Below, piece after piece: positions 37,089 to 45,646 of a stretch of DNA of 64,000 nucleotides. The stretch covers positions 372,001 through 436,000 of the forward strand of contig NZ_CP013382.1 in assembly GCF_001513745.1 (NCBI RefSeq). The letters are read 5' to 3'. The notes beneath the pieces were generated by a model, which was not told the DNA's origin, ran no database searches, and was given only the letters and a program-made list of their open reading frames with translations. The position numbers were made by a program, and so were the translations under genes. Position 1 is the first letter of the stretch; each line of letters starts with the position of its first letter. This stretch comes from Burkholderia humptydooensis (GTDB lineage Bacteria; Pseudomonadota; Gammaproteobacteria; Burkholderiales; Burkholderiaceae).

Positions 37089-38621
37089 ATGAACGAGACC
37101 AACATCAACGAACGCATCGCGCGCGTCGCGAAGATCGCGGCGGCGAGCGGGCTGCTCGTCGCGCTGCTCGCCGCGTGCGCGGTCGGGCCCGACTACAAGC
37201 GGCCGGACGTCGCGACGCCCGCCGCGTTCAAGGAAGCGCCGGCGCTCTCGCCGGGCGAGCAGGCCGGCACCTGGAAGGCGGCCGAGCCCGCCGACGAAGC
37301 GCATCGCGGCGAATGGTGGCGGGTATTCGGCGACCCCGCGCTCGACGCGCTCGAGGAACAGGCGCTCGCCGCGAACCAGAACCTGAAGGCCGCGGCGGCG
37401 CGCGTCGAGCAGGCGCGCGCGGCGACCCGCGCCGCGCGCTCGCAGTGGTTCCCGCAAGTGGGCGCGGGCTTCGGGCCGACGCGCGAGGGCCTGTCGTCCG
37501 CGTCGCAGTTTCAGCCCCAGGGCAGCGGCCCGACCACGGCGACGCTCTGGCGCGCGCAGGGCACCGTGTCGTACGAGGCGGACCTGTTCGGGCGCGTCGG
37601 CCGCAACGTCGAAGCGTCGCGCGCGGACGAAGCGCAGAGCCAGGCGCTGTTCCGCTCGGTGCAGCTCGCCTTGCAGGCGGACGTCGCGCAGAACTATTTC
37701 GAGCTGCGCCGGCTCGATTCGGACCAGGATCTGTACCGCCGCACCGTCGAGTTGCGCGGGGAAGCGCTGAAGCTCGTGCAGCGCCGCTTCAGCGAAGGCG
37801 ACATCAGCGAGCTCGACGTGTCGCGCGCGAAGAACGAACTCGCGACCGCGCAGGCGGATGCGGTCGGCGTCGCGCGGCGGCGCGCCGCGTCCGAGCATGC
37901 GCTAGCGATCCTGCTTGGCAAGGCGCCCGCGGATTTCGCGTTCAAGGAGACGCCGATCGTGCCGGTCGCGGTGCGCGTGCCGGCGGGGCTGCCGTCGGCA
38001 TTGCTCGAACGGCGGCCGGACATCGCGGCGGCCGAGCGCGCGATGATGGCCGCGAACGCGCGCGTCGGCCTGGCGAAGTCCGCGTACTTCCCGAAGCTCG
38101 ACATCACGGGTTCGTTCGGCTATGAAGCAGCGACGCTCGGCAATCTGTTCCTGTGGTCGAGCCGCACGTTCCTGCTCGGGCCGTTCGCGGGCACGGCGCT
38201 CACGCTGCCGATCTTCGACGGCGGGCGCCGCAGCGCGGGCGTCGCGCAGGCGCGCGCGAAGTATGACGAGGAAGTCGCGAACTATCGGCAGCAGGTGCTC
38301 GTCGCGTTCCGCGAAGTCGAGGACAACCTCGCCGATCTGCGTCTGCTCGACGATCAGATCCGTGCGCAGAGCGACGCGGTCAACGCGTCGCGGCGCGCGG
38401 CGACGCTGTCGCGCACGCAGTATCAGGAAGGCGCGGTCAGCTATCTCGACGTGATCGACAGCGAGCGCTCGGTGCTCGAATCGCAATTGCAATCGAACCA
38501 GTTGACGGGCACGCAGGCGGTGTCGACGGTCAACCTGATTCGGGCGCTCGGCGGCGGCTGGGGGAGCGACGTGGCGCTCGGCTCGCGCGATTCGCGCAAG
38601 CAGGACGTCGCGGCGCGTTGA
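37089..38621 (+). CDS. oprC: Outer-membrane efflux channel lipoprotein OprC
   Basis: 510 residues of the NodT/TolC-like OMF family. The lipobox LLAAC places the lipid-modified cysteine near residue 30 (LAACAVGPDYKRP is a family signature). Two outer-membrane efflux repeats follow (ARVEQARAATRAARSQWFPQ; ARVGLAKSAYFPKLDITGSFG). It forms the trimeric exit duct for the BpeEF pump. It is the last gene of the operon; an 8-bp tandem repeat lies 120 bp downstream. Confidence 0.93.
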   Translation: MNETNINERIARVAKIAAASGLLVALLAACAVGPDYKRPDVATPAAFKEAPALSPGEQAGTWKAAEPADEAHRGEWWRVFGDPALDALEEQALAANQNLKAAAARVEQARAATRAARSQWFPQVGAGFGPTREGLSSASQFQPQGSGPTTATLWRAQGTVSYEADLFGRVGRNVEASRADEAQSQALFRSVQLALQADVAQNYFELRRLDSDQDLYRRTVELRGEALKLVQRRFSEGDISELDVSRAKNELATAQADAVGVARRRAASEHALAILLGKAPADFAFKETPIVPVAVRVPAGLPSALLERRPDIAAAERAMMAANARVGLAKSAYFPKLDITGSFGYEAATLGNLFLWSSRTFLLGPFAGTALTLPIFDGGRRSAGVAQARAKYDEEVANYRQQVLVAFREVEDNLADLRLLDDQIRAQSDAVNASRRAATLSRTQYQEGAVSYLDVIDSERSVLESQLQSNQLTGTQAVSTVNLIRALGGGWGSDVALGSRDSRKQDVAAR

Positions 38622-38742
38622 GCATGCGGCGTGCCTTCGGGCATGCCGACGGCGTACGCGAGCGAGCCCCGGGTGTCGGCGGAATCGCGTGCGCTAGCGC
38701 GAGGACGTTCGAGAGCCGGCGAGCCGGGGAATGAGAGAATCG

Positions 38743-38779
38743 GAGCCTGAGAGCCTGAGAGCCTGAGAGCCTGAGAGCC
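38743..38779. repeat. Simple sequence repeat, 4.6 copies of GAGCCTGA
   Basis: Four perfect 8-bp units starting at 38743, 38751, 38759 and 38767, then GAGCC. It is non-coding and therefore free to vary in copy number. Confidence 0.9.
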
Positions 38780-39131
38780 GCGCGGACGCGACGGGCGCAC
38801 GCATGCAGCGCCCGTCGCGTGACGGGCGGCATTCGCGATGGATGCGCGGGGCACGCGGCCGCCGCTTCGCATCGGCGACGCGCAGGCGGCATGCGTGCCG
38901 GAATCGGCCTGGAGTACATGCTATCGCGCGATTTTTGTTTCGTGCGCAGCGGCCTCGACTTACACTTGGCAGCGGCGCATGAGATGGCGCACCACCGTCT
39001 CGTTGCGCCGCTGGTCGACAATAAAAAGCGCAGTCCCAGCGTAGGGCGACAGGGACTGCGTAACCGCCTGCATCCGAGGGCCAGAAATACTCGCAGACGG
39101 AACTACAATCGCGCGAGCGGTGTCATGCGAG

Positions 39132-39171
39132 GCGGCACGCCGTGCGTGCTTCTGCACGCACGGCGTGCCGC
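39132..39171. terminator. Perfect 18-bp stem hairpin downstream of the symporter gene
   Basis: GCGGCACGCCGTGCGTGC (39132-39149) pairs without mismatch with 39154-39171 across the loop TTCT. It lies 70 bp past the stop of the minus-strand symporter gene. There is no T-run on that strand, so it may end the message or protect its 3' end. Confidence 0.7.
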
Positions 39172-39240
39172 ACCTCCCGAACCGCCGAGCGTCACGCTCG
39201 CAAAAAAATCTTCCTGCAAAAAACTGTTGTCAAACGCACG

Positions 39241-40482
39241 TCAAACGCGCGACGCGTGCGCCGTCACGGCATCCGCGACTTCGGGCGCGACGCCGGACAC
39301 GCGGCTCGCGAGCGTCGTCGCGACAGTGCTCGCGTAGACGTTCAGCGCGGTGCGGCCCATGTCGAAGAACGCGTCGACGCCGAGAATCAGCAGCACCGCA
39401 TCGGCAGGCAGCCCGATCGCGGCGAGGATCACCGTGATCGCGACGACCGCGCCCGACGGCACGTTCGCGGCGCCGTCGATCGTGATGATCGTCAGGACTG
39501 CGATCGTGATCATCAGCGGCCAGCTCCACGCGAGCTGATAGGCGTCGGCGAGATAGCAGACCGCGAGCACCGTATAGAGCACCGCGCCTTCGCGATTGAA
39601 GATGTACGACAGCGGCAGCACGGTCGACGCAACCGACGACGGCACGCCCATCTCCGTGAGCTTCTTCAGATGCACGGGGAACGTGATTTCGGACGAGCGC
39701 GTCGTGAAGCCGAGGATCAGCGGCTCGCTCACCTTGCGCACGACCGCGCGCGGCGATTGGCCGGCGAGCTTGACGATCAGCGTGAGCCACGCGGCGAGGA
39801 CCGCCATGCCGAGATACGCAATGCCGAGCAGCTTCGCGAGCGGCGTCATTGCGGCAAGCCCCTTCGACGACAGCAATACTGCAATCGCAGCAAAGATCGC
39901 AATGGGAGACAGCGACACGACCCACTCGGTCATCTTGAAGAACGCGGCGAGCATCGATTCGCAGACGGCGACGAACGGCGCCGCGCGGTTTTCGACCGCG
40001 GCGAGCGCGCAGCCGAGCAGCACGCCGAACACGAGCACCGGCAGCGAATTGCCGGCCGCGAGCGCGCCGACGATGTTCGACGGGATCATGTCGGTCAGGA
40101 ACTTCATCCAGTCGATGCCGCTTGCGAGATTCGCCGGCATCGCGGCCGTTTGCGCGTGGCTCGCGCCGATGCCGGGCCTGAACAGCCAGTTGAGCGCGAG
40201 GCCGAGCGACGCGGCGATCACCGTCATCAGCACGAAGAACACGAGGCTGAACGCGGCCGTCTTGCCGAGCCGGCCGCGCTGCGTGCCCGCGCGGAATGCG
40301 CCGAGCGTAACCGACAGCAGGATCAGCGGCAGCACGACCATCTTGATCGCGTGGCCGAACAGCGTCGAAATGAAGGCCAGGTCGCGGCTCGCGGCGGGCG
40401 CGAGCAGGCCGAAAACCACGCCGAGCGCGAGGCCGAGGATCATCTGTAGCGGCAACGGGATTTTTTTATTGGCCAGTGTCAT
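39241..40482 (-). CDS. Dicarboxylate/amino acid:cation symporter (DAACS, DctA/GltP-like)
   Basis: 413 residues with the DAACS architecture: an N-terminal half of about six spans and a C-terminal half with the substrate motifs. Recognisable segments are the serine-rich hairpin TTRSSEITFPVHLKK and GAANVPSGAVVAITVIL, in the position of the AAxIPxA-type motif, and FDMGRTALNVYAS for the substrate-contacting TM8. It imports a C4-dicarboxylate, glutamate/aspartate or a related acid with protons or sodium. Its start overlaps the end of the gntR gene by 17 bp, so the two are translated from one message. Confidence 0.85.
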   Translation of the reverse strand: MTLANKKIPLPLQMILGLALGVVFGLLAPAASRDLAFISTLFGHAIKMVVLPLILLSVTLGAFRAGTQRGRLGKTAAFSLVFFVLMTVIAASLGLALNWLFRPGIGASHAQTAAMPANLASGIDWMKFLTDMIPSNIVGALAAGNSLPVLVFGVLLGCALAAVENRAAPFVAVCESMLAAFFKMTEWVVSLSPIAIFAAIAVLLSSKGLAAMTPLAKLLGIAYLGMAVLAAWLTLIVKLAGQSPRAVVRKVSEPLILGFTTRSSEITFPVHLKKLTEMGVPSSVASTVLPLSYIFNREGAVLYTVLAVCYLADAYQLAWSWPLMITIAVLTIITIDGAANVPSGAVVAITVILAAIGLPADAVLLILGVDAFFDMGRTALNVYASTVATTLASRVSGVAPEVADAVTAHASRV

Positions 40483-41125
40483 ATTGAGCTCGAATTAATC
40501 GGATTCTGTCCGGAGTACCGTCGATCACGTGATTCCACATCCGGCGTCGCGCCGTTTCCGCGTCCCGTGCGTCGATGGCCGCGTAAATCTCCAAATGTTC
40601 GAGCGTGCCGCGCCTGACCGTCGCGAAATCGCTGCGCGGCAGTTCATTCAGCGCGTGCGTTTGCGCGCGCAGCAGCTTGTATGTCGTAAATAGCCGGTCG
40701 TTGCGCGCCGCCTTGAATATTTCGTCATGAAAGACCCAGCCGATTTTCTGCTCGGTCATGATGTCGGCGATGTTTTCGTCGACGAGCCTGCGCATCTGCG
40801 TGTGCGAGCGCGACAGGCGCTCCGTTGCGCCGCCGCGCGCCGCGAGATACGCGGCGGTGCTTTCGAGCGCGAGCCGCAACTCGTAGATTTCGCGCAGATC
40901 GTCGCGCGTCGGCTCGTTGACGAAGGTGCCGCTCTTGTCGACGATGTTGACGAGCCCTTCCGACGCGAGCAATTGCAGCGCGCTGCGCACCGGCATCTGC
41001 CCGACGCCCAGTTCGTGCGCGAGGCCCCGGTGAGAGATTTTCTGCCCGGGCGACAACCGGCCGTCGAAGATCCGCGAGCGGATCTCGTCATAGGCGCTTC
41101 CCGTATCGGACGAGATTTTCTCCAT
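40466..41125 (-). CDS. GntR-family (FCD) regulator of the adjacent symporter
   Basis: 219 residues. The N-terminal winged helix contains SPGQKISHRGLAHELGVGQMPVRSALQLLASEG; the C-terminal FCD domain has the metal/ligand-binding pattern (ELRLALESTAAYLAA, with a late HLEIYAAIDARD). It precedes the symporter gene and overlaps it by 17 bp, so it probably controls its own operon in response to an organic acid. The 155-bp upstream region is AT-rich and holds the promoter. Confidence 0.85.
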   Translation of the reverse strand: MEKISSDTGSAYDEIRSRIFDGRLSPGQKISHRGLAHELGVGQMPVRSALQLLASEGLVNIVDKSGTFVNEPTRDDLREIYELRLALESTAAYLAARGGATERLSRSHTQMRRLVDENIADIMTEQKIGWVFHDEIFKAARNDRLFTTYKLLRAQTHALNELPRSDFATVRRGTLEHLEIYAAIDARDAETARRRMWNHVIDGTPDRIRLIRAQYDTGQ

Positions 41126-41280
41126 TATCTGTGATCGCAGATTGCTTGCTTGAATTTAATGACGCGAGCAGCATTTATTTAGATTAACCGTATTGGCGGG
41201 GGCGAACAACAAATATTTTTTCGCGATCGAAATCTTTCACGGATTTAGAATGAGTCAATCAATTTTTTCGTAAACAGCCG

Positions 41281-41751
41281 ATGTGCGTCGATCAACAGTC
41301 GTATTCCATCGTGACCGTCCCGGTTGCGTCCGTGTTGCCGCTCAGGGCCCGAATCCTGCTGGATGGGGACGAGAATGCAAGCCGCTTTCCGTGCGACGAC
41401 CACGACGCGACGCTTCATCTCGCGGCCCGGACGTTGGACGGGATCGTCGCTGTCGCGACGATCTGCCGGCAGCCGTTCCGCGATTTTCCGGCGGACGGCG
41501 CATGGCGGCTGCGCGGCGTGGCCGTCGAGCCGTTCATGCAAGGGCAGGGCGTCGGCACGCGGCTGATGCATGCGTGCATCGAGCACGCGCAGCGGCAGAA
41601 CGGAAAGGTCGTCTGGTGCACCGCGCGCGATTCGGCGCGCGGCTTCTACGAATCGCTCGGCTTCGCCACGTTCGGCGTGCCGCTGGCGATCGCGGCGCGC
41701 GCCGACATGGTGTTCTATGAAATGCATCGCCTGTTGCCCGACAACGCATGA
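41281..41751 (+). CDS. GNAT-family N-acetyltransferase
   Basis: 156 residues, full length. Strand beta-4 reads WRLRGVAVEPFMQGQGVGTRLM, with the acetyl-CoA pyrophosphate loop QGQGVG, and the C-terminal motif RGFYESLGFATFG is typical. It transfers acetyl from acetyl-CoA to an amine; the acceptor is unknown. It is divergent to gntR with 155 bp between, and converges on the broken AEC gene. Confidence 0.82.
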   Translation: MCVDQQSYSIVTVPVASVLPLRARILLDGDENASRFPCDDHDATLHLAARTLDGIVAVATICRQPFRDFPADGAWRLRGVAVEPFMQGQGVGTRLMHACIEHAQRQNGKVVWCTARDSARGFYESLGFATFGVPLAIAARADMVFYEMHRLLPDNA

Positions 41752-41919
41752 CGGTTGCGCGAGCGCCGGCGCGCCGCGCATTTGGATGTTCGTATTTGGG
41801 CGTTCGATCGACGGGGCGATGCATCCTTCGCTCCGGTTGCGGCGCGTAGAAATAGTTCGTGTTGCGAAACAAATAAAACGGCCGTTTCGTGCCGTCCTTC
41901 AATAAGGCAGCACGCCGCG

Positions 41920-42731
41920 CTATAGCCACGCGGCGGCGATCGACGCCGGCACGCCCAGCGTCATCAGCGCGCCCGCGAGCGGCGGATCGAGTTTCTTGTC
42001 GATCGCGATGAGCCCCGCGATGATCATCGGCGGCATCGTCGCCTGCACGAGCGCGACGGTGAGCGGCACGCCCCGCTGCGAGAACACGTAGAGCCCGCAC
42101 GCGAGCACGATTGCCGGCACGACGAGCAGCTTGAAGCCGATGCCGACCAGAAAATTGCGCGCGCGGCGTCGCGCGCGTGGCGCACGCAGAAGCTCGCGCC
42201 CACCGAGATCATCGCGATCGGCGTGAGGGTTGCGCCGAGCGCGGCCAGCACATCCTCGACGACGGTCGGAAATGGCACCGGCCGCAGCAGCAGCGCAAGC
42301 GCCATCGCCTGAATCGGCCGGTAGCCGGCAAGCTGCCGCGCGACGCCGCGCCAGCTCGTCGCGCTGCCCGCATACACGTCGGCGGCGACGAGGCCCGCCG
42401 TGCACATCACGATGAAGTTCGCCTGGTCGACGACGAGCGCGTGGCCGACCGCGGCGCTCCCGATCAGCGCCTGCACGACCGGCACGCCGACGATCGACGT
42501 GTTGCTCGTGCCGCAGACGAGCGTGAGGCAGCCGACCGTCGCCTTGTCGAGACGCAGCAGCACGTCCGCGCCGAACGCAATCTTGTGCAGGTGCTGCAGC
42601 ACGAGCGCGGGCAATGAAATCTGGATCACGAAGTAATTGAGGCTGGCCGGGAAGTTGTCCGGCAGGCGCTTGCTCCGCGCGAGCGCGGCGCCCGTGACGA
42701 GGCAGGCGAGAACGAGAATCAACGAAGCCAT
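41920..42731 (-). pseudogene. AEC-family (auxin efflux carrier) transporter with deletion and frameshift
   Basis: It starts MASLILVLACLVTGAALAR, a normal AEC start. The frame is continuous to about 42165, then the match passes to another frame (NFLVGIGFKLLVVPAIVL, ending PASIAAAWL) within a run of alternating GC. Total coding length is about 270 codons against about 310 for the family. The shortfall lies around FGADVLLRLDKATVGC, where a membrane span seems to be missing. The carrier is therefore inactive. AEC proteins move organic anions such as malate or malonate; the substrate here cannot be named. Confidence 0.78.
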
Positions 42732-43029
42732 CGATCGGTGTTTGAACGCATCGGATGCAGAGCGGCCCGGCGGGCCGCCCGTGCGGATTGATGTCGAAAA
42801 TCGGCGCGGGACCGGGACGGATGCGACGCACCGTGCGCGCACAGCGTGCGTTCGCGTGGCGTGCGCCCCGCCGGACTATAAACCGGCAGGGCGCGCGATG
42901 CGAGGAGGCGGGTGAGGCTCGGCTGCGATTGGCGGTGCGGTGTGCGGCATAAAGTGCGGCATGATTTGCCGTGCCGACGTCCGTGCGTCGTTCGCCCGAC
43001 GGCGCGTCGCACCAAGCCACCCCGCACGC

Positions 43030-43385
43030 TCAGGCAACCGCCCGAGTGTCTCCCGACGGCTCGCGGCAGGCTCTCTCGCACCGTTCGACCACCGGCGCGA
43101 GCCACGCTTGCGCGGCGTCGTGCAGAGACGCGTCCTCGATCGTGAACGCGCCGTCCGCGAGCATCTTCGCGCAGGTCGCGCGCTGGATCTTGCCGCTCGA
43201 TATCGTATGAATCTCGCCTTTCTTCACGCGGATCACGCCGCTCAGCGTCAACTGGCACGCGTCCCACGCTTCGCGGCCGATTTCCGGCGCGAGCGCCGCG
43301 AGATCGAACCGGCCGATCGCCTCGAGCACGACGCCGCCGCCCGCCTGCTCGCCGCGCTCGACGTTGCGGATGCGGCCGGCGCGCC
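43030..43385 (-). pseudogene. C-terminal relic of a fatty acyl-AMP ligase/adenylating enzyme
   Basis: The last roughly 115 codons of an ANL-superfamily enzyme: GVVLEAIGRFDLAALAPEI, then VKKGEIHTISSGKIQRATC, which contains the KxSxGKIQR-type A10 motif with the adenylation lysine, and a stop at 43030. All upstream ligase sequence (about 450 residues) is missing. In its place the frame abuts a carrier-protein gene in another reading frame. Such ligases load a fatty acid onto a carrier protein in polyketide or peptide assembly lines. It cannot be active. Confidence 0.8.
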
Positions 43386-43389
43386 GCCG

Positions 43390-43622
43390 CCCGGCCAGCG
43401 CTGCCGCTCGATGTACTGCAGCAGCCGCTCGAAGCTGTCGAGCCGATAGGCTTCTTCGATGTCGATGTCGACGCCGAGTCCGGCGGCGACCCTGCCGAGC
43501 AACTGGACATGCGCGAGCGACGACCATTCGGCGAGATTCTGCATCGACACGCCGGGGCCGAACGGCGCGCTCGTAAAGATCCGGCTGCCGAGAGCGCTCA
43601 ATTGTCGTGAAAGCGAGGACAC
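43390..43622 (-). pseudogene. Acyl carrier protein, apparently whole but run into foreign sequence
   Basis: A GTG start at 43622 has AAGGAG six bases upstream. About 77 residues show an acyl-carrier pattern: SMQNLAEWSSLAHVQLLGRV, with the phosphopantetheine serine in SSL (normally DSL), and DIEEAYRLDSFERLLQYIE for helices II and III. At about 43390 homology stops; the frame continues as low-complexity sequence to 43248 because it now overlies the ligase relic. The carrier domain itself may still fold. The FkbH-like fragment 30 bp upstream suggests it once carried a glyceryl-type unit. Confidence 0.7.
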
Positions 43623-43652
43623 GCTGGGGGCTCCTTGTCGTTGAGGTTGGGA

Positions 43653-44723
43653 TCAGTGCGGCGCGGCGCCGAACAGCGCGAGCTCGCGGAACTGCCCACG
43701 CAGGCAGTGGTTCGAGCTCATCGACGACGCATAGCCGCCCGCGTTCAGCAGCGCGACGAAGTCGCCGGGCTCGACGGGCGGCAGGCTCACGTCCTTGCTC
43801 CACAGATCGAGCGCCTGCGCGGCCGCCGCGAGCGCTTGCGGCGCTTTCGCACATGCGAGCACGGCCTCGGCGAGCGCTTGCGGCGCGATGCGCAGCCGCG
43901 CGCGCGGGCCGCTTCGGTCGATGGCGACGCCTGCCTGCGCGGCGATCGCGTCGACGAAGTCGACGGCCGGCTGGTTGACGTCGTTGCGTGCGTAGTCGAG
44001 CGCGACGGCCGGCAACGCGGCGCGTTGCGCCGCCTGAGCGAGCGCGAGCAGCACGCCGTGCTCGACCTGCTTGCCGAGCACCGTGCAGCTCAGCACGAAA
44101 TCGGCGAGGATGGGCAGCCCGGCATCGACGCGCACGAGCGCGAAGCCGCTGCAGCCGTATTGGCCGAAGCGGTCGGCGACGGTCAGCGCGAGCCCCGCCG
44201 CGTCGTGCGAAGTCGCGTCGAGCAGATCGGCTTCGAGAAGCGGGCGACCGCTCAGATGGAACGTCGCGGCCGTGTGGCTCAGGCGTGCGCTTTTCGCGAG
44301 GGCGGTTTTGTCGTCGAACGGGATGCTTGCGATGCGCAGTTGCAGGCGCTCGAAGAAGCGGGCGAGCGCCGCGCCGCGCGCGTCGAGCGCGGGCGACGGC
44401 AGCACGACGACGCGCGGCGGCGTCGAGCGGCCGGCGGCGAACGACGCGAGCGCGTCGAGCCACGCCTGCGCGCGTTGCGCAAGCAGCGCGGCGAGCGCGT
44501 CTAGCGATTGCGTGCGGTCGCTTGCTTCGTGCCGCACGAAATCGGCGAGCCGCACGAGCAGCAGCGCTGCGTCGTCCACGTGCTGCGGATCGGGCGCGAG
44601 CAGCGCTTGCAGCAACTGGTTGTAGCGCGTGAACGCGACGTCGCCGAAGCCCCGCGCGCGCAGCAGCGGGTCGAGCGGCGATGCGGTGAACGTCGCGCCG
44701 ACGTAGAGACGCCCGGCGCTCAT
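43653..44723 (-). pseudogene. In-frame chimera: FkbH-like pieces joined to the end of a PLP decarboxylase
   Basis: One open frame of 356 codons (ATG at 44723) encodes pieces of two proteins. Residues about 1-130 (LYVGATFTASPLDPLLR, FTRYNQLLQALL) resemble the N-terminal domain of FkbH-like glyceryl-transferases. About residues 170-265 (ADRFGQYGCSGFALV, DFVLSCTVLGKQVEHGVLL, LDYARNDVNQPAVDF) resemble their C-terminal acyltransferase domain. The HAD phosphatase core with its DxDxT motif is missing between them. From about residue 290 (SLPPVEPGDFVALLNAGGYASSMSSNHC) it is the C-terminus of a group IV PLP decarboxylase. The frame survives, but neither enzyme could work. Confidence 0.75.
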
Positions 44724-44945
44724 CGCGCGGCCTCCGGCTCGGCGTCGGCGGCTGCGGGCGGCGCCTCGTAGAGCCCGCCCGCGGCCTCGGTTGGGAACCG
44801 GAACGCCGCGCGCACGTGCGCATGCGCGACGTTGTGCGGGCGCTTCAGCGCCGCGCGGCGCGCTTCGTCGAGCGATGCGTAGCGTTCGCCGCATGCGCCT
44901 TCAGATACGCGGAGAAGTCGCCGCTGTCGATCTGATCGAGCACGC
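44720..44945 (-). pseudogene. C-terminal fragment of an unidentified biosynthetic gene
   Basis: A minus-strand frame reads ERYASLDEARRAALKRPHNV, then AHVRAAFRFPTEAAGGLYE, and stops at 44720, overlapping the ATG of the next frame (ATGA), the coupling expected inside an operon. Upstream, a different frame reads DQIDSGDFSAYLKA, which looks like another piece of the same or a neighbouring protein. Beyond about 44945 the plus-strand LuxR relic begins. I do not recognise the family. Confidence 0.45.
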
Positions 44946-45393
44946 GCGCGGCGAGCTCGCGCATGGCCGCGCGAAGCTCATGCGCGACGAAGCGAAGTCG
45001 TACGGCCTCGTCTACGGGCTCAGTTGCCCCGTTCATGATCGCAGCGGCGCGATCAGCATGCTCAGCATGGCAACCGACGATCCCTTCGAGCACGACGCGA
45101 GCGACATACTGCGGCTGCTGAGCCTGTCGCAACTGCTCGCGGGCTTCGTGCACGCGGCGATGCAGGAACTGCTCGACTGCCGGCTGAGACGGCAGGGCTC
45201 GTGCGACCTGACCGCGCGCGAGCGCGAATCGCTGCAATGGGCGGGGCGCGGCAAGACGGCCTGGGAAATCTCGAAGATTCTCGGCATTTCGGAGCGCACG
45301 ATCGTGTTCCATCTGTCGAACGCCGCGCGCAAGATCGGCGCGAACAACCGGGCGCAGGCGGTCGTCATGGCATCGGCGCGCGGCTTGATCTGA
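44893..45393 (+). pseudogene. LuxR-type quorum-sensing regulator, N-terminal half missing (MalR position)
   Basis: From about 44960 the frame matches the second half of an autoinducer-binding domain (KSYGLVYGLSCPVHDRSGAISMLSM). A complete LuxR helix-turn-helix follows: LTARERESLQWAGRGKTAWEI, then LGISERTIVFHLSNAARKIG. About 100 residues of the ligand domain and the start region are gone; the in-frame ATG at 44893 lies in unrelated sequence. It faces the thiotemplate relics, the position of malR relative to the mal/bur genes. A free DNA-binding domain could still be made if transcribed, since some LuxR C-terminal domains act alone. Confidence 0.75.
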
Positions 45394-45646
45394 GCGCGCG
45401 CCCGCTGAGCGCATGCGCGCGGCATCGCGCTGTTGCGCCATCCAGTCGCTGCGCAGCGCGCTCCGCGCTATATCGCCCCGCGCGATTTACTTTGCGAAAT
45501 CGCTTCGTAGACCACCCCTGCCGGCCAGCCCTATCATCGATCGCAGTTCATTTCGAAACGAAGCAGCCGCGCCGTCGCGCAAGCGCAGGCGGCTTCGCCC
45601 GCCCGCCGGCCGTGTTCGTTCCGGCATCCTGAAGAGAGTTTCTCCT

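Larger units (their letters stand above)
38622..39240. other. 619-bp intergenic region with an SSR and a long hairpin
   Basis: It holds the GAGCCTGA repeat (38743-38779) and the 18-bp-stem hairpin (39132-39171), both listed separately. A 65-codon minus-strand frame at 38960-39157 has no ribosome binding site and no recognisable homology, so I do not call it. Confidence 0.5.

Noticed and set aside
33545-37117. A 1190-codon minus-strand frame antisense to bpeF
   Set aside because: A His/Arg/Asp-rich mirror of the RND gene, a common artefact in GC-rich genomes.
38960-39157. A 65-codon minus-strand frame containing LFIVDQRRNETVVRHLM
   Set aside because: The end looks protein-like, but there is no ribosome binding site, no known family and the frame overlaps the long hairpin. 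Too weak to call.
43248-43389. The last third of the carrier-protein frame as part of a larger carrier protein
   Set aside because: The segment is Ser/Arg/Ala-rich shadow sequence lying over the acyl-AMP ligase relic, which is the genuine frame there.
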